Shown piece after piece: positions 6,960 through 14,729 of a DNA stretch of 19,403 nucleotides. The first letter of the stretch is position 1; each line of letters opens with the position of its first letter. The DNA lies in assembly GCF_030825785.1 (NCBI RefSeq), contig NZ_JAPJPG010000031.1, positions 1 through 19,403 of the forward strand. Reading direction: 5' to 3'. The notes beneath the pieces were generated by a model. It saw only the letters and a list, made by a program, of their open reading frames with translations, searched no databases and had not been told where the DNA came from. Origin of the DNA: Anaerococcus sp. (lineage in GTDB: Bacteria > Bacillota > Clostridia > Tissierellales > Peptoniphilaceae). The position numbers were made by a program, and so were the translations under genes.

Positions 6960-7800
6960 CACCAAGTCTCCAATAAATATTTTCTATATCATCAACTGTG
7001 AAACAATCTATTGTCAATTTGTAAATTTTTCCTGTTTTATCTATTTTGACCTTAGACCCTACTTTCTCCATGAATTTTTCTTCATAATCCTCTAAAAGAA
7101 TCTTGTCTATATCACTGAGACCATCAGCTTTTTCTTTACTTTTCCCCTTGATTTTATTTTTGCTATTAATTTTTTCTGCATCTCTTACATTTAATTCTTT
7201 GTTTATAAAACCATCGAGAGCTTTCTTTCGTGCGTCTTGATCCTTTATAGATAGGAGAGTCCTTGCTTGGGAAGCAGAAATTTTCCTATCAGCCAAGGCT
7301 TCAGTTTCATCCTTGTTTAACTTCAATAGTCTTATGGTGTTTGCTATATAAGACCTAGACTTACCCATAGACTTAGATATTTCTTCCTGGGTCATGGAAA
7401 AATCATCTATGAGTTTCTTATAGGCTTCCGCCTCCTCAAGAGCACTTAGGTCCTCTCTTTGAATATTTTCTACTAGAGAAAGGATGTCAATATCCTTTTG
7501 ATCAAAATCTCTAACTATAGCGTCGATTTTCTTAAGTCCAGCGTAAACGCTAGCCCTATATCTTCTCTCACCAGCTATAATCTCATATTTGCCATCATTT
7601 TTGCTTAATACGATAGGATTTAGAAGCCCATATTCTTTTATGGATTCAGCAAGCTCTTCAATGTTTTCAAAATTTTTCCTAGGCTGATCGCTCCTTGCCT
7701 CAATTAAATCTATATCAATTTTTTCTATGCTTGTTATATCTTCTTCCGCTTCAGGTATGAGAGCCGATAGGCCTCTGCCTAAGGTTTTTCTTCCTGTCAT
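6946..7800 (-). CDS. parB: Chromosome partitioning protein ParB (Spo0J)
   Basis: This is a CTP-dependent DNA clamp that loads at parS, spreads along the origin region, and works with ParA and SMC to segregate origins. The 284-residue protein starts at ATG 7798-7800, which has AGGTGA upstream. An in-frame GTG three codons earlier is the alternative. The N-terminal GRGLSALIP is the ParA-stimulating peptide. The CTP-binding boxes include GERRYRA (77-83) and ENIQREDLSALEEA (111-124). A helix-turn-helix lies at about 137-160 (TQEEISKSMGKSRSYIANTI). The C-terminal dimer domain follows a lysine-rich linker. It is adjacent to parA, and no second paralogue (Noc) is seen. Its likely sites are the five parS sequences in this window. 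Confidence 0.97.
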   Translation of the reverse strand: MTGRKTLGRGLSALIPEAEEDITSIEKIDIDLIEARSDQPRKNFENIEELAESIKEYGLLNPIVLSKNDGKYEIIAGERRYRASVYAGLKKIDAIVRDFDQKDIDILSLVENIQREDLSALEEAEAYKKLIDDFSMTQEEISKSMGKSRSYIANTIRLLKLNKDETEALADRKISASQARTLLSIKDQDARKKALDGFINKELNVRDAEKINSKNKIKGKSKEKADGLSDIDKILLEDYEEKFMEKVGSKVKIDKTGKIYKLTIDCFTVDDIENIYWRLGDEDS

Positions 7801-7801
7801 C

Positions 7802-8641
7802 TTATTCACCTATCAATTCTTGGGCGAGCATTTTATAAGCTGTCGCACCCTTTGACCTTTCTTCATATTCTAAGACAGACTTCCCATATGATGGTGCTTC
7901 TGCGAGCCTTACATTTCTTGGAATCATAGTCTTAAATACCTTGTTTTTAAAATATGATTTAACTTCTTCTACTACTTCATAGGATAAATTTGTCCTCTTA
8001 TCGAACATAGTTAAAAGTACTCCTTCTATCTCAAGGTCCTTATTTAAGGAATCCTTAACGAGCTTATATGTATTCATCAATTCACTTACCCCTTCTAAGG
8101 CATAGTATTCTGTCTGAATAGGAATTATTATAGAGTCACTAGCTACAAGAGCATTAATTGATAGAAGTCCCAAACTTGGTGGACAATCAATTAAAACAAA
8201 ATCGTATTCTTCTTCAAGTTTTCCTACTATTTCCTTTAAGACTTCCGTCCTTGAAACTGGATCAAGATTTACAAGCTCAACCTCAAGACCTGATAAAGAA
8301 GACTCAGATTTAATTAGAAGTACTCCTGAATCTGTCTTTTTTATATATTTGGAAAAATCAATTTTCTTTTCAGCTTCTTTTTTAGATTTTTTATCTTCTG
8401 CATCTTCTTCTAATTCTTCATTCTGTTCTTTTTCTTCTTCTTTATCATCTAAAATCTCGTAAAATAAATTATAAACTGAATCCCCTTCTTTATCAACTCC
8501 CAAGCCTGTGGTCGTATTTGCCTGAGGATCCATATCTATAACAAGAACTTTCTTTCCTTCTTTTACCAAGGCAACTGAAAGATTTACTACGCTTGTAGTT
8601 TTACCTACCCCGCCTTTTTGATTAAATATTGATACTATCAT
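7802..8641 (-). CDS. parA: Chromosome partitioning ATPase ParA (Soj)
   Basis: This is a deviant Walker A ATPase that binds DNA non-specifically and with ParB moves or spaces origins; in Bacillus it also controls DnaA. The 279 residues include KGGVGKTT at 9-16 with the signature lysine K10-class motif, DMDPQAN at 36-42, and VLIDCPPSLGLL for switch II. Family members are about 253-260 residues long. The surplus is a highly charged block at about 65-94, rich in Glu, Asp and Lys, between the YNLFYEIL strand-helix and FSKYI. Its ATG lies 20 bases inside the end of cinA, with AGAGG as ribosome binding site. It sits one base before parB. Confidence 0.97.
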   Translation of the reverse strand: MIVSIFNQKGGVGKTTSVVNLSVALVKEGKKVLVIDMDPQANTTTGLGVDKEGDSVYNLFYEILDDKEEEKEQNEELEEDAEDKKSKKEAEKKIDFSKYIKKTDSGVLLIKSESSLSGLEVELVNLDPVSRTEVLKEIVGKLEEEYDFVLIDCPPSLGLLSINALVASDSIIIPIQTEYYALEGVSELMNTYKLVKDSLNKDLEIEGVLLTMFDKRTNLSYEVVEEVKSYFKNKVFKTMIPRNVRLAEAPSYGKSVLEYEERSKGATAYKMLAQELIGE

Positions 8642-9833
8642 ACTTACCTCTCATTAAAGTTATGGCTAAATCAATCGCCCTGTTTTTCGCTCTCAGTCTA
8701 ACCCTATTTCTATCACCTTTGAAATTATATTCCTTAAGTACATACTCTCCCTTATACAAAAGGCCTATGAAAACTTTGCCAAGATGGGCATAACCTGTTG
8801 TAGCTATGGTTAAGTCAGCTTTAGTTCTATTGAAGAGTCCATCAAGCATTTCCTTTAGTACTTCCCTACTTACTACATCATACTTTTCGATTGTTTCATA
8901 TGAAACATTTAGTAAATTATGTTTTGAAGAATTAGCATAGGTGACATAACTTTCCTTAATAACATCACTCGCCCCATCAATATCTATTATGGAGCTTGCT
9001 ATTAATCCACCAGTAAAAGATTCTGCAGTTGAGACAAACTCTCTTCTATCTCTAAGAATATCTATTATAACTTCTTCTTTTCTCTTATCTTCAAAAGTTA
9101 TAACATAATCTCCTAGTGAATCTTTTACTTTATCTATTCCTTTATTTAAAAGTTCATCAACTTCCGATTCACTTTTTGCACTTGCAGTTATTCTCAATAT
9201 ACATCCATTATCTGTTGCATAGGGACTTATGGTAGGATTTTTACCACTTAGGTCTACTCTGTTTGCCATATCCCATTCACCAAGAAAAGCTGTCTTTGCT
9301 GTGACAGATTTTATGAAAGAGTCTTTCATGATATGTTTTACAACTTCTTTATCAAACATATAAGTCATTTCATGAGGTGGACCTGGCAAGAGTACAAACT
9401 TAGTCTTGTCAGATTCTATAATACAACCTGGCGCTGTTCCTTTTGGATTTTTAAGTATTATGGCATCTTCAGGAAATATTGCCTGTTTTTTATTAATATC
9501 TATAGCTTTGTCATCTTTAGAAAAATATTCTTCCAAAGCTCTAAGAGAATCTTTATCTACTAGCAGTTTATTTTTATTTGCGACCTTCATTACTACTTCT
9601 TTAGTTATATCGTCTTCTGTTGGTCCAAGACCCCCTGTTATAAAGACATAATCATAAAATCCTTCTACTTCATTTAAGACATCCTTAAGTCTATCGAAGT
9701 TATCTCCGACAGTAATCATCTTATAAACATTGATTCCCATGTCTTTGAGATGGCTTGCTATGTATTGTGAATTTGTATCTACTATATTTCCTAATAAAAT
9801 CTCAGTTCCTACTGAGCAAATTAAAGCTTGCAT
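8622..9833 (-). CDS. cinA: CinA, competence/damage-inducible and NMN deamidase family protein
   Basis: This is a two-domain protein of 403 residues. The N-terminal part is the molybdopterin-binding-like domain (GTEILLGNIVDTNS at 9-22, GGLGPTEDD at 67-75, PGPPHEM at 150-156), associated with ADP-ribose pyrophosphatase activity in some members. The C-terminal part is the PncC-like nicotinamide mononucleotide amidase domain, with AESFTGG (270-276), Y/K residues in SYVTYANSSK, and RNRVRLRA. The usual TGIAGPGGG...KPVG loop is contracted to TGYAHLGKVFIG (346-357), so deamidase activity may be lost. I start at ATG 9831-9833, with AAAGGAG 5 bases upstream, not at the earlier in-frame codon at 9866. 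It heads the cinA-parA-parB run and contains a parS site (VSYET). Confidence 0.92.
   Translation of the reverse strand: MQALICSVGTEILLGNIVDTNSQYIASHLKDMGINVYKMITVGDNFDRLKDVLNEVEGFYDYVFITGGLGPTEDDITKEVVMKVANKNKLLVDKDSLRALEEYFSKDDKAIDINKKQAIFPEDAIILKNPKGTAPGCIIESDKTKFVLLPGPPHEMTYMFDKEVVKHIMKDSFIKSVTAKTAFLGEWDMANRVDLSGKNPTISPYATDNGCILRITASAKSESEVDELLNKGIDKVKDSLGDYVITFEDKRKEEVIIDILRDRREFVSTAESFTGGLIASSIIDIDGASDVIKESYVTYANSSKHNLLNVSYETIEKYDVVSREVLKEMLDGLFNRTKADLTIATTGYAHLGKVFIGLLYKGEYVLKEYNFKGDRNRVRLRAKNRAIDLAITLMRGKYDSINI
8892..8907. other. parS site 2 (in cinA)
   Basis: TGTTTCATATGAAACA is a perfect palindrome with two central differences from the consensus TGTTTCACGTGAAACA. It is the most divergent of the five at the centre, but both arms are intact. 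It encodes VSYET in CinA. Confidence 0.75.
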
Positions 9834-9856
9834 ATTTACTCCTTTTGCTATCTTAT

Positions 9857-9886
9857 ATTTTACCACAAAAAAAGGGCCTCTTGCAA
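9857..9886 (-). promoter_or_regulatory. cinA-parA-parB promoter
   Basis: On the minus strand TTGCAA (9881-9886) and TAAAAT (9857-9862) are 18 bases apart, with a TGG extended -10 element just before TAAAAT. The start would lie about 20 bases before the cinA ATG. No terminator separates it from the upstream CPBP gene, so read-through is also possible. Confidence 0.55.
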
Positions 9887-9892
9887 AACTAT

Positions 9893-9927
9893 GAACAATC
9901 GTTCTACCATATTCTAAATTTATGGTA
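9893..9927. repeat. Inverted repeats upstream of cinA promoter
   Basis: Two dyads are adjacent. TACCATA (9905-9911) and TATGGTA (9921-9927) are perfect 7-bp arms around a 9-base centre. GAAC (9893-9896) and GTTC (9901-9904) flank AATC, matching the arms of the Gram-positive LexA/DinR box. They lie just upstream of the -35 of the cinA promoter and have no T-tract, so they look more like operators than terminators. Confidence 0.45.
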
Positions 9928-9958
9928 ATTCTACAATAGCTCCTTTAAATCTCTCGGC

Positions 9959-10708
9959 TTAATTTCTTATGTCTTTTCTAAAATCAAGTAAAAACTTGAT
10001 GGCAAATCCTATCGCTATAATGCAAGCTAGGCCCAAGACTTCATTAGGAAATACCGCTACTAAATTATTCACCGTATGAACTAAGATGACTTCCTTTATA
10101 TTCCTTCTATAATAAAATATATATCCTAGAACTAAACCTATGAATAAAGTGTTAAGTCCTTGGATTAAATTTAGGTGATAGATAGCAAAAGTAAGGGCCG
10201 TAATTATTATCTTTGCCTTAGGACTTTTCTTTAGCTCTGCAAAAAGTATTCCTCTGAATAAATACTCTTCTAGAATTGGTGCTAGTATTACTACACTAAA
10301 AATCATCAAGGCATACTCATAGTTATTGGAAAATGAAAGAGCCTGATTCAAGGTCTCTATCACATTATTAACATAAGTATTATCTTCAAAAATTTTCATT
10401 ATGGCTGAAACTAATAGGTTCCCAAAGCCCGCAAGACCTAGGCCGACGATGACTAATTTATAAGTATCATTCTTTAGACTCTTTGTGTTTATATAAGCGT
10501 CGTCATATTTATCTTCATACTTATCAGATCTAAACTTTACGAAGATTCCTACAAAAATTAATTTAGTTACTTGAGTTATTACTAGATAGTAAAGGGGTTG
10601 GACTTCTCCTAGAATTAATCCTGAAAGAATCCCGACTCCTATATCATAAAGTATATTTACTATTAGAAAAATTACCGCTATCATAAATCGTTTCACATGA
10701 AACATCAC
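9959..10708 (-). CDS. CPBP family intramembrane metalloprotease
   Basis: This is a 249-residue multi-pass membrane protein of the CAAX protease/bacteriocin-processing (Abi) family. The conserved glutamate-arginine motif EEYLFRG is at 147-153, the second motif FAIYHLN holds H178, and the third motif HTVNN is at 211-215. These are the presumed metal or catalytic residues. About seven hydrophobic segments are visible. The start ATG overlaps the rsmG stop (TGATG), with no good ribosome binding site, so translation is likely coupled. ATG codons also occur at the second and ninth residues. The first codons coincide with a parS site and give the tell-tale FHVKR peptide. Its substrate is unknown, and it is the last gene of the mnmE-mnmG-rsmG run. 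Confidence 0.9.
   Translation of the reverse strand: MMFHVKRFMIAVIFLIVNILYDIGVGILSGLILGEVQPLYYLVITQVTKLIFVGIFVKFRSDKYEDKYDDAYINTKSLKNDTYKLVIVGLGLAGFGNLLVSAIMKIFEDNTYVNNVIETLNQALSFSNNYEYALMIFSVVILAPILEEYLFRGILFAELKKSPKAKIIITALTFAIYHLNLIQGLNTLFIGLVLGYIFYYRRNIKEVILVHTVNNLVAVFPNEVLGLACIIAIGFAIKFLLDFRKDIRN
10689..10704. other. parS site 3 (at start of CPBP protease gene)
   Basis: CGTTTCACATGAAACA has two differences from the parS consensus, the first base and one central base. The inner 14-mer is the same as in sites 1, 4 and 5. It spans codons 2-7 of the protease gene. Confidence 0.85.
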
Positions 10709-11337
10709 AGAGGGGATCTCTTAGGTAGATTCTTTCCTCTTGGATATTTCTTCTTAGTTCTCCTTATTTTTTCTACTACTATGTTTACCCTCTCATTGCC
10801 ATCCAAATCAAAGCTATCTGTTTTTATTACTTTGCCGCCTAGAATATCTATGGCGTTTTGAGCATTTTCCAATTCTTCTTCTGCCCTAGGTCCCTTGAGA
10901 GCTATAAAAGTTCCACCTACTTTAAGCATAGGAAGGCAATATTCTGAAAGGGTAGACATGTTTGCAACAGCCCTTGAGACTACAACATCATATGTTTCTC
11001 TTTCTTCATTTGCGAAATCTTCTGCCCTAGTGTGGATTGCTCTAGCATTTGTAAGTCCTAATTTATCTATAACTTCATTCATAAACTTTACTTTTTTATT
11101 GACAGAATCAATTAGGGTAAGGTCGATATCTTTTTCAATCTTCAGAGGAATTCCAGGAAATCCAGCTCCAGCTCCTATATCTAGGACTCTATCTCCTTCT
11201 TTAATATAATCAAGTATTGTGAGTGAATCCTTAAAATGTTTGATCTCAATTTCATCGGGATCTGTTATCGCCGTGAGATTAGTGTGACTATTTACCTCTA
11301 ATAAATACTCCATATACATTTTATATGCCTTATCCAT
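10705..11337 (-). CDS. rsmG: 16S rRNA (guanine527-N7)-methyltransferase RsmG
   Basis: This enzyme methylates N7 of G527 in 16S rRNA using S-adenosylmethionine; loss in other bacteria gives low-level streptomycin resistance. The 210-residue protein has the SAM-binding motif VLDIGAGAGFPGIPL (51-65), VVVSRAVANM, and a FIALKGP segment. The N-terminus is about 25-30 residues shorter than in Bacillus or E. coli. The upstream codon in frame is a stop and AGGAGAG precedes the ATG, so the short form is real in this sequence. A basic tail (RRTKKKYPRGKNLPKRSPL) is present. It overlaps mnmG by 8 bases and the CPBP gene by a few bases. Confidence 0.96.
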   Translation of the reverse strand: MDKAYKMYMEYLLEVNSHTNLTAITDPDEIEIKHFKDSLTILDYIKEGDRVLDIGAGAGFPGIPLKIEKDIDLTLIDSVNKKVKFMNEVIDKLGLTNARAIHTRAEDFANEERETYDVVVSRAVANMSTLSEYCLPMLKVGGTFIALKGPRAEEELENAQNAIDILGGKVIKTDSFDLDGNERVNIVVEKIRRTKKKYPRGKNLPKRSPL

Positions 11338-13216
11338 CTAGCTCTCCTGTCTTAAGTCTAATTAATAGGACATTGATATCTGCTGGAGATACTCCAGAAA
11401 TACGAGAAGCTTGTCCAATAGATTCTGGTTGAATTTCGTTTAATTTTTCTGCTGATTCTTTTTTTAAACCAGGAATCTTGAAATAATCAATATTTTTCTT
11501 AAGCTTCTTGCCCTCTAGTTTCTTAAACTTATCTATATCAGCCATTTGTTTTTTGATATAGCCTTCATATTTTATTTCTGTTTGAGCTTGTATCTGTTGA
11601 AACTTCGGTAGATTTGGCCTTTCAGAATCGAATATTTTAAGCTTTTCATAATCTAATTCTGGTCTTTTTAGTAGATCATGAAGGCTCATACCATTATTTA
11701 GAGGAGTAGTTCCTAAATCTTCTAGTTTTTTGTTTGTTTCTTCTTTTGGAGTGAGCATAACAGTTTTAAGTCTTTCTATCTCTTTATCAATAGCAGATCT
11801 TTTCTCAACCATTTTTTGATATCTCTCTTCACTTACTATCCCTATCTTGTAGGCTCTTTCTGTAAGTCTCTGGTCGGCATTGTCTTGTCTCATAGTTAAT
11901 CTATATTCACATCTAGAAGTCATCATCCTATATGGCTCTTTAGTACCTTCTGTAACCAAGTCATCTATTAGAACTCCTATATATCCATCAGACCTATCTA
12001 GGATAAAAGGATCTTCTCCCTTAATTTTAAGGGCTGCATTAATTCCTGCTATGAGCCCTTGGCCAGCTGCTTCTTCATATCCACTAGATCCATTAATTTG
12101 TCCGGCAAAATATAGACCCTCATAATCTTTTGATTCCAAAGTTCTATAGAGATTTCTAGTATCTATCATGTCGTATTCGATAGCATAGGCTGGTCTCATA
12201 ATTTTGACATCTTCAAGACCAATTATAGTTTTGTAGAAATCAAACTGAATTTCTTGAGGTAGGGACGAAGATACCCCTTGTATATACATCTCATCTGTAG
12301 CAAGTCCCTCTGGTTCAATAAAGACTTGATGGATATCCCTATCCGGAAACCTCACCATCTTATCTTCGATAGAAGGACAATATCTAGGTCCTACTCCTTT
12401 GATATGGCCTCCATATATAGGCGACCTATCGAGATTATCCATTATTATTTGTTTTGTCTCAGGCCTTGTATAGGTAAGATAACAATTTTCCTGGCATTTA
12501 TCTGAGAAGTCTCTACCTTCATTAAGGAAAGAAAATGGAATAATCTCATCGTCTCCTTTTTGAATTTCAGTTTTCTCTAAATGTAGACTTTTTCTATCTA
12601 CCCTAGCTGGAGTTCCGGTCTTAAATCTTCTAAGCTTAAAACCCATCTCCTCTAATGAATCAGATAGATAGGTTGCAGCTGAAAGGCCATGTGGACCTGA
12701 TACTTTTTCATATTCTCCTATAAGGATTTTTCCGTTAAGATAAGTTCCCGTAGCAATTATAAGAGCTTTTGTTTCAAAGATTGCTCCTTCTACTGTTTCA
12801 CATGAAACAATCTTGCCGTCTTCATAATTTATCTTATCTACTTCTTGTTCGAATAGGTCAACTTCTTTCTCAAGAGTCTTTTTCATCTCTTCGTGATAAA
12901 GCCTCTTATCTGCCTGGACACGTAGAGAGTGAACTGCTGGTCCCTTGCTCGTATTAAGCATTCTAGATTGTATGAAGGTCTTGTCAATATTTAGGGCCAT
13001 CTGTCCACCCATGGCATCAATTTCTCTTACAATATGTCCTTTTCCAGTACCTCCTATGTTGGGATTACATGGCATATCTGCAATCGACTCCATGCTTGTT
13101 GTTAGAACTAGTGTCTTAAGTCCCAGTCTTGAGGCGGCAAGAGACGCTTCGCAACCAGCATGTCCTGCTCCCACTACTACCACATCGTAGCTTCCTGCTT
13201 TATATTTATTTTCCAA
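11330..13216 (-). CDS. mnmG: tRNA uridine-5-carboxymethylaminomethyl modification enzyme MnmG (GidA)
   Basis: This is the FAD-binding partner of MnmE in making cmnm5U at the wobble position (U34) of several tRNAs from methylene-tetrahydrofolate. The length of 628 residues is normal. The Rossmann FAD motif GAGHAGCEAS lies at about 16-25, CNPNIGGTGKGHIVREIDAMGG near 49-70, and the family block YAIEYDMIDTRNL in the middle; a helical tRNA-binding C-terminal domain closes the protein. It starts at TTG (13214-13216), with AAGGAG 7 bases upstream inside mnmE. The frame overlaps the mnmE stop by 11 bases. It contains a parS site at the codons for VSCET. Confidence 0.98.
   Translation of the reverse strand: MENKYKAGSYDVVVVGAGHAGCEASLAASRLGLKTLVLTTSMESIADMPCNPNIGGTGKGHIVREIDAMGGQMALNIDKTFIQSRMLNTSKGPAVHSLRVQADKRLYHEEMKKTLEKEVDLFEQEVDKINYEDGKIVSCETVEGAIFETKALIIATGTYLNGKILIGEYEKVSGPHGLSAATYLSDSLEEMGFKLRRFKTGTPARVDRKSLHLEKTEIQKGDDEIIPFSFLNEGRDFSDKCQENCYLTYTRPETKQIIMDNLDRSPIYGGHIKGVGPRYCPSIEDKMVRFPDRDIHQVFIEPEGLATDEMYIQGVSSSLPQEIQFDFYKTIIGLEDVKIMRPAYAIEYDMIDTRNLYRTLESKDYEGLYFAGQINGSSGYEEAAGQGLIAGINAALKIKGEDPFILDRSDGYIGVLIDDLVTEGTKEPYRMMTSRCEYRLTMRQDNADQRLTERAYKIGIVSEERYQKMVEKRSAIDKEIERLKTVMLTPKEETNKKLEDLGTTPLNNGMSLHDLLKRPELDYEKLKIFDSERPNLPKFQQIQAQTEIKYEGYIKKQMADIDKFKKLEGKKLKKNIDYFKIPGLKKESAEKLNEIQPESIGQASRISGVSPADINVLLIRLKTGELDG
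12794..12809. other. parS site 4 (in mnmG)
   Basis: TGTTTCACATGAAACA is identical to site 1, with one central difference from the parS consensus. It encodes VSCET in MnmG. Confidence 0.9.
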
Positions 13217-14564
13217 CGCAAAACTCCTTAAATACTTTATCCATTATTTCGTCCGAAACAGATTCACCTATGATAAGGCCCAAATCGTCATACGCTCCTC
13301 TTAGATCGACCTCACAAGCATCCAGTGGGATTCCTATTTTGATATCTTTTAATGAATCGCTTAGCTTTTTGGAGGCTTCTTTCAAGAGTCTTTCGTGACG
13401 AGTGTTAGTTATAAGAACTGACTCTCTTTTTATATCTTTGGTATTAAACATTTCGGTAATGGCTTCTTCCAGCTTATCTATTCCTTCATCTTTGGCCATA
13501 GAAGTCCTTATAGTTACTTGATCGAAGTCATAAGTGAATTGATCTTCAAGGTCAGTCTTGTTTAGGATGATAATAGCATTTCTTCCCTCGATTAAGTCTA
13601 GGATTTTCTCATCTTCTCTATCGAAAGTCCTAGATGTATCAAAGATTGCAATAATTAAATCAGATTCATCAATAAGCTCTATAGACTTGTCCACTCCGAT
13701 TTTCTCTACTAAGTCATCAGTCTCTCTAATGCCAGCTGTATCATTGATTTTTAGGGTGAAATCTCCAAAAGAAATGTATTCTGTAATAAGATCTCTTGTA
13801 GTGCCTGGAACATCTGTTACTATAGCACGATTTTCCTTTAGCAATTTGTTTAGTAAGGAAGATTTCCCTACATTTGGCTTACCTATAATAGTTGTATTTA
13901 TTCCATCTCTTAAGATTTTTCCTTTGTTAGAAGTGTTTAAAAGCTTTTCTATTCTAGCTTTAGCTTTTTCCATATAGGTAATTATCTCATCCGGTGGTAA
14001 GTCTTCCCCATCTTCTGTAAAATTAATAGAATATTCCAATCTTGATAGAGCTTCCAATAGGTCCTGTCTAATAGATAGAATCTTCCCTCTAACTGATCCT
14101 TGCAATTGATGAATGCTTTCTTTCTGACTTAGCTCATTAGTAGAGTTTATTATATCCAAGACAGCTTCTGCTTGTGATAAGTCTATTCTTCCATTGAGAA
14201 AGGCCCTTTTAGTAAATTCTCCTGCCTCTGCCATGTCACAGCCTTCATCTAACAAGAGATTTAAAATTTTTTTGACAGATACAAAAGATCCATGACAGTT
14301 AATCTCACAGATATCTTCTTTAGTATAGGTAGAGGGTCCTTTCATAAAGCATACCATTACCTCATCTATTGTTTCGCCTTCATTATCTTTAATAACTCCA
14401 TAGCGCATCTTTCGATTATCCTTATCTTTGTCGAGCCCCCTTCCGTTAATAGGGCAAAATAGTCGACTAATGATATCAAAAGACTTACTTCCACTCATCC
14501 TGACTATGGATATGCCACCAGTCCCGGATGGAGTAGATATTGCAGCAATTGTTCTTTCTTCCAT
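13206..14564 (-). CDS. mnmE: tRNA modification GTPase MnmE (TrmE)
   Basis: This is the GTPase partner of MnmG in wobble uridine modification. It has 452 residues. An N-terminal folate-binding domain (MEERTIAAISTPSGTGGISIVRMSG) leads into helices. The inserted G domain has G1 GKPNVGKSS at 228-236, G2/G3 region DVPGTTRD and DTAG (275-278), and G4 NKTD (335-338). The C-terminal FCVGK carries the conserved cysteine of the CxGK motif. Start ATG has AAGGAG upstream and a near-consensus promoter. It is the first gene of the mnmE-mnmG-rsmG-CPBP run. In many Firmicutes it follows jag directly; here a Na/Pi cotransporter on the other strand intervenes. Confidence 0.98.
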   Translation of the reverse strand: MEERTIAAISTPSGTGGISIVRMSGSKSFDIISRLFCPINGRGLDKDKDNRKMRYGVIKDNEGETIDEVMVCFMKGPSTYTKEDICEINCHGSFVSVKKILNLLLDEGCDMAEAGEFTKRAFLNGRIDLSQAEAVLDIINSTNELSQKESIHQLQGSVRGKILSIRQDLLEALSRLEYSINFTEDGEDLPPDEIITYMEKAKARIEKLLNTSNKGKILRDGINTTIIGKPNVGKSSLLNKLLKENRAIVTDVPGTTRDLITEYISFGDFTLKINDTAGIRETDDLVEKIGVDKSIELIDESDLIIAIFDTSRTFDREDEKILDLIEGRNAIIILNKTDLEDQFTYDFDQVTIRTSMAKDEGIDKLEEAITEMFNTKDIKRESVLITNTRHERLLKEASKKLSDSLKDIKIGIPLDACEVDLRGAYDDLGLIIGESVSDEIMDKVFKEFCVGK

Positions 14565-14583
14565 AATTACTCCTTTAAATATA

Positions 14584-14600
14584 CACTACTTTGACTAGTG
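14584..14600 (-). other. Small hairpin in mnmE leader
   Basis: CACTA (14584-14588) and TAGTG (14596-14600) can pair in the short 5' leader of the mnmE transcript. No T-tract follows. Only five pairs, so its significance is doubtful. Confidence 0.25.
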
Positions 14601-14615
14601 GTTTGTAACATAAGA

Positions 14616-14643
14616 ATTATAGTGGAAAATCCTGATTTGTCAA
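14616..14643 (-). promoter_or_regulatory. Promoter of mnmE-mnmG-rsmG run
   Basis: On the minus strand TTGACA (14638-14643) and TATAAT (14616-14621) are both exact consensus hexamers, 16 bases apart, about 50 bases before the mnmE ATG. It is divergent from the Na/Pi cotransporter gene. Confidence 0.85.
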
Positions 14644-14729
14644 TATTTATAAGATTATATGAAAATTTTGTAGAAAAATTTCCTCCTATATGATATATTA
14701 GATACATAATACAAATTTTTGGAGGGATT

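Noticed and set aside
8380..8460. Low-complexity DNA in parA as a tandem repeat
   Set aside because: It is rich in TTC/TTT codon complements because of Glu/Lys/Asp codons, but has no regular repeat unit and keeps the reading frame.
9866..9870. GGGCC followed by T-run on the minus strand between the CPBP gene and cinA as a terminator
   Set aside because: I could not find a stem in front of the T-run at 9866-9873; it lies within the spacer of the proposed cinA promoter.
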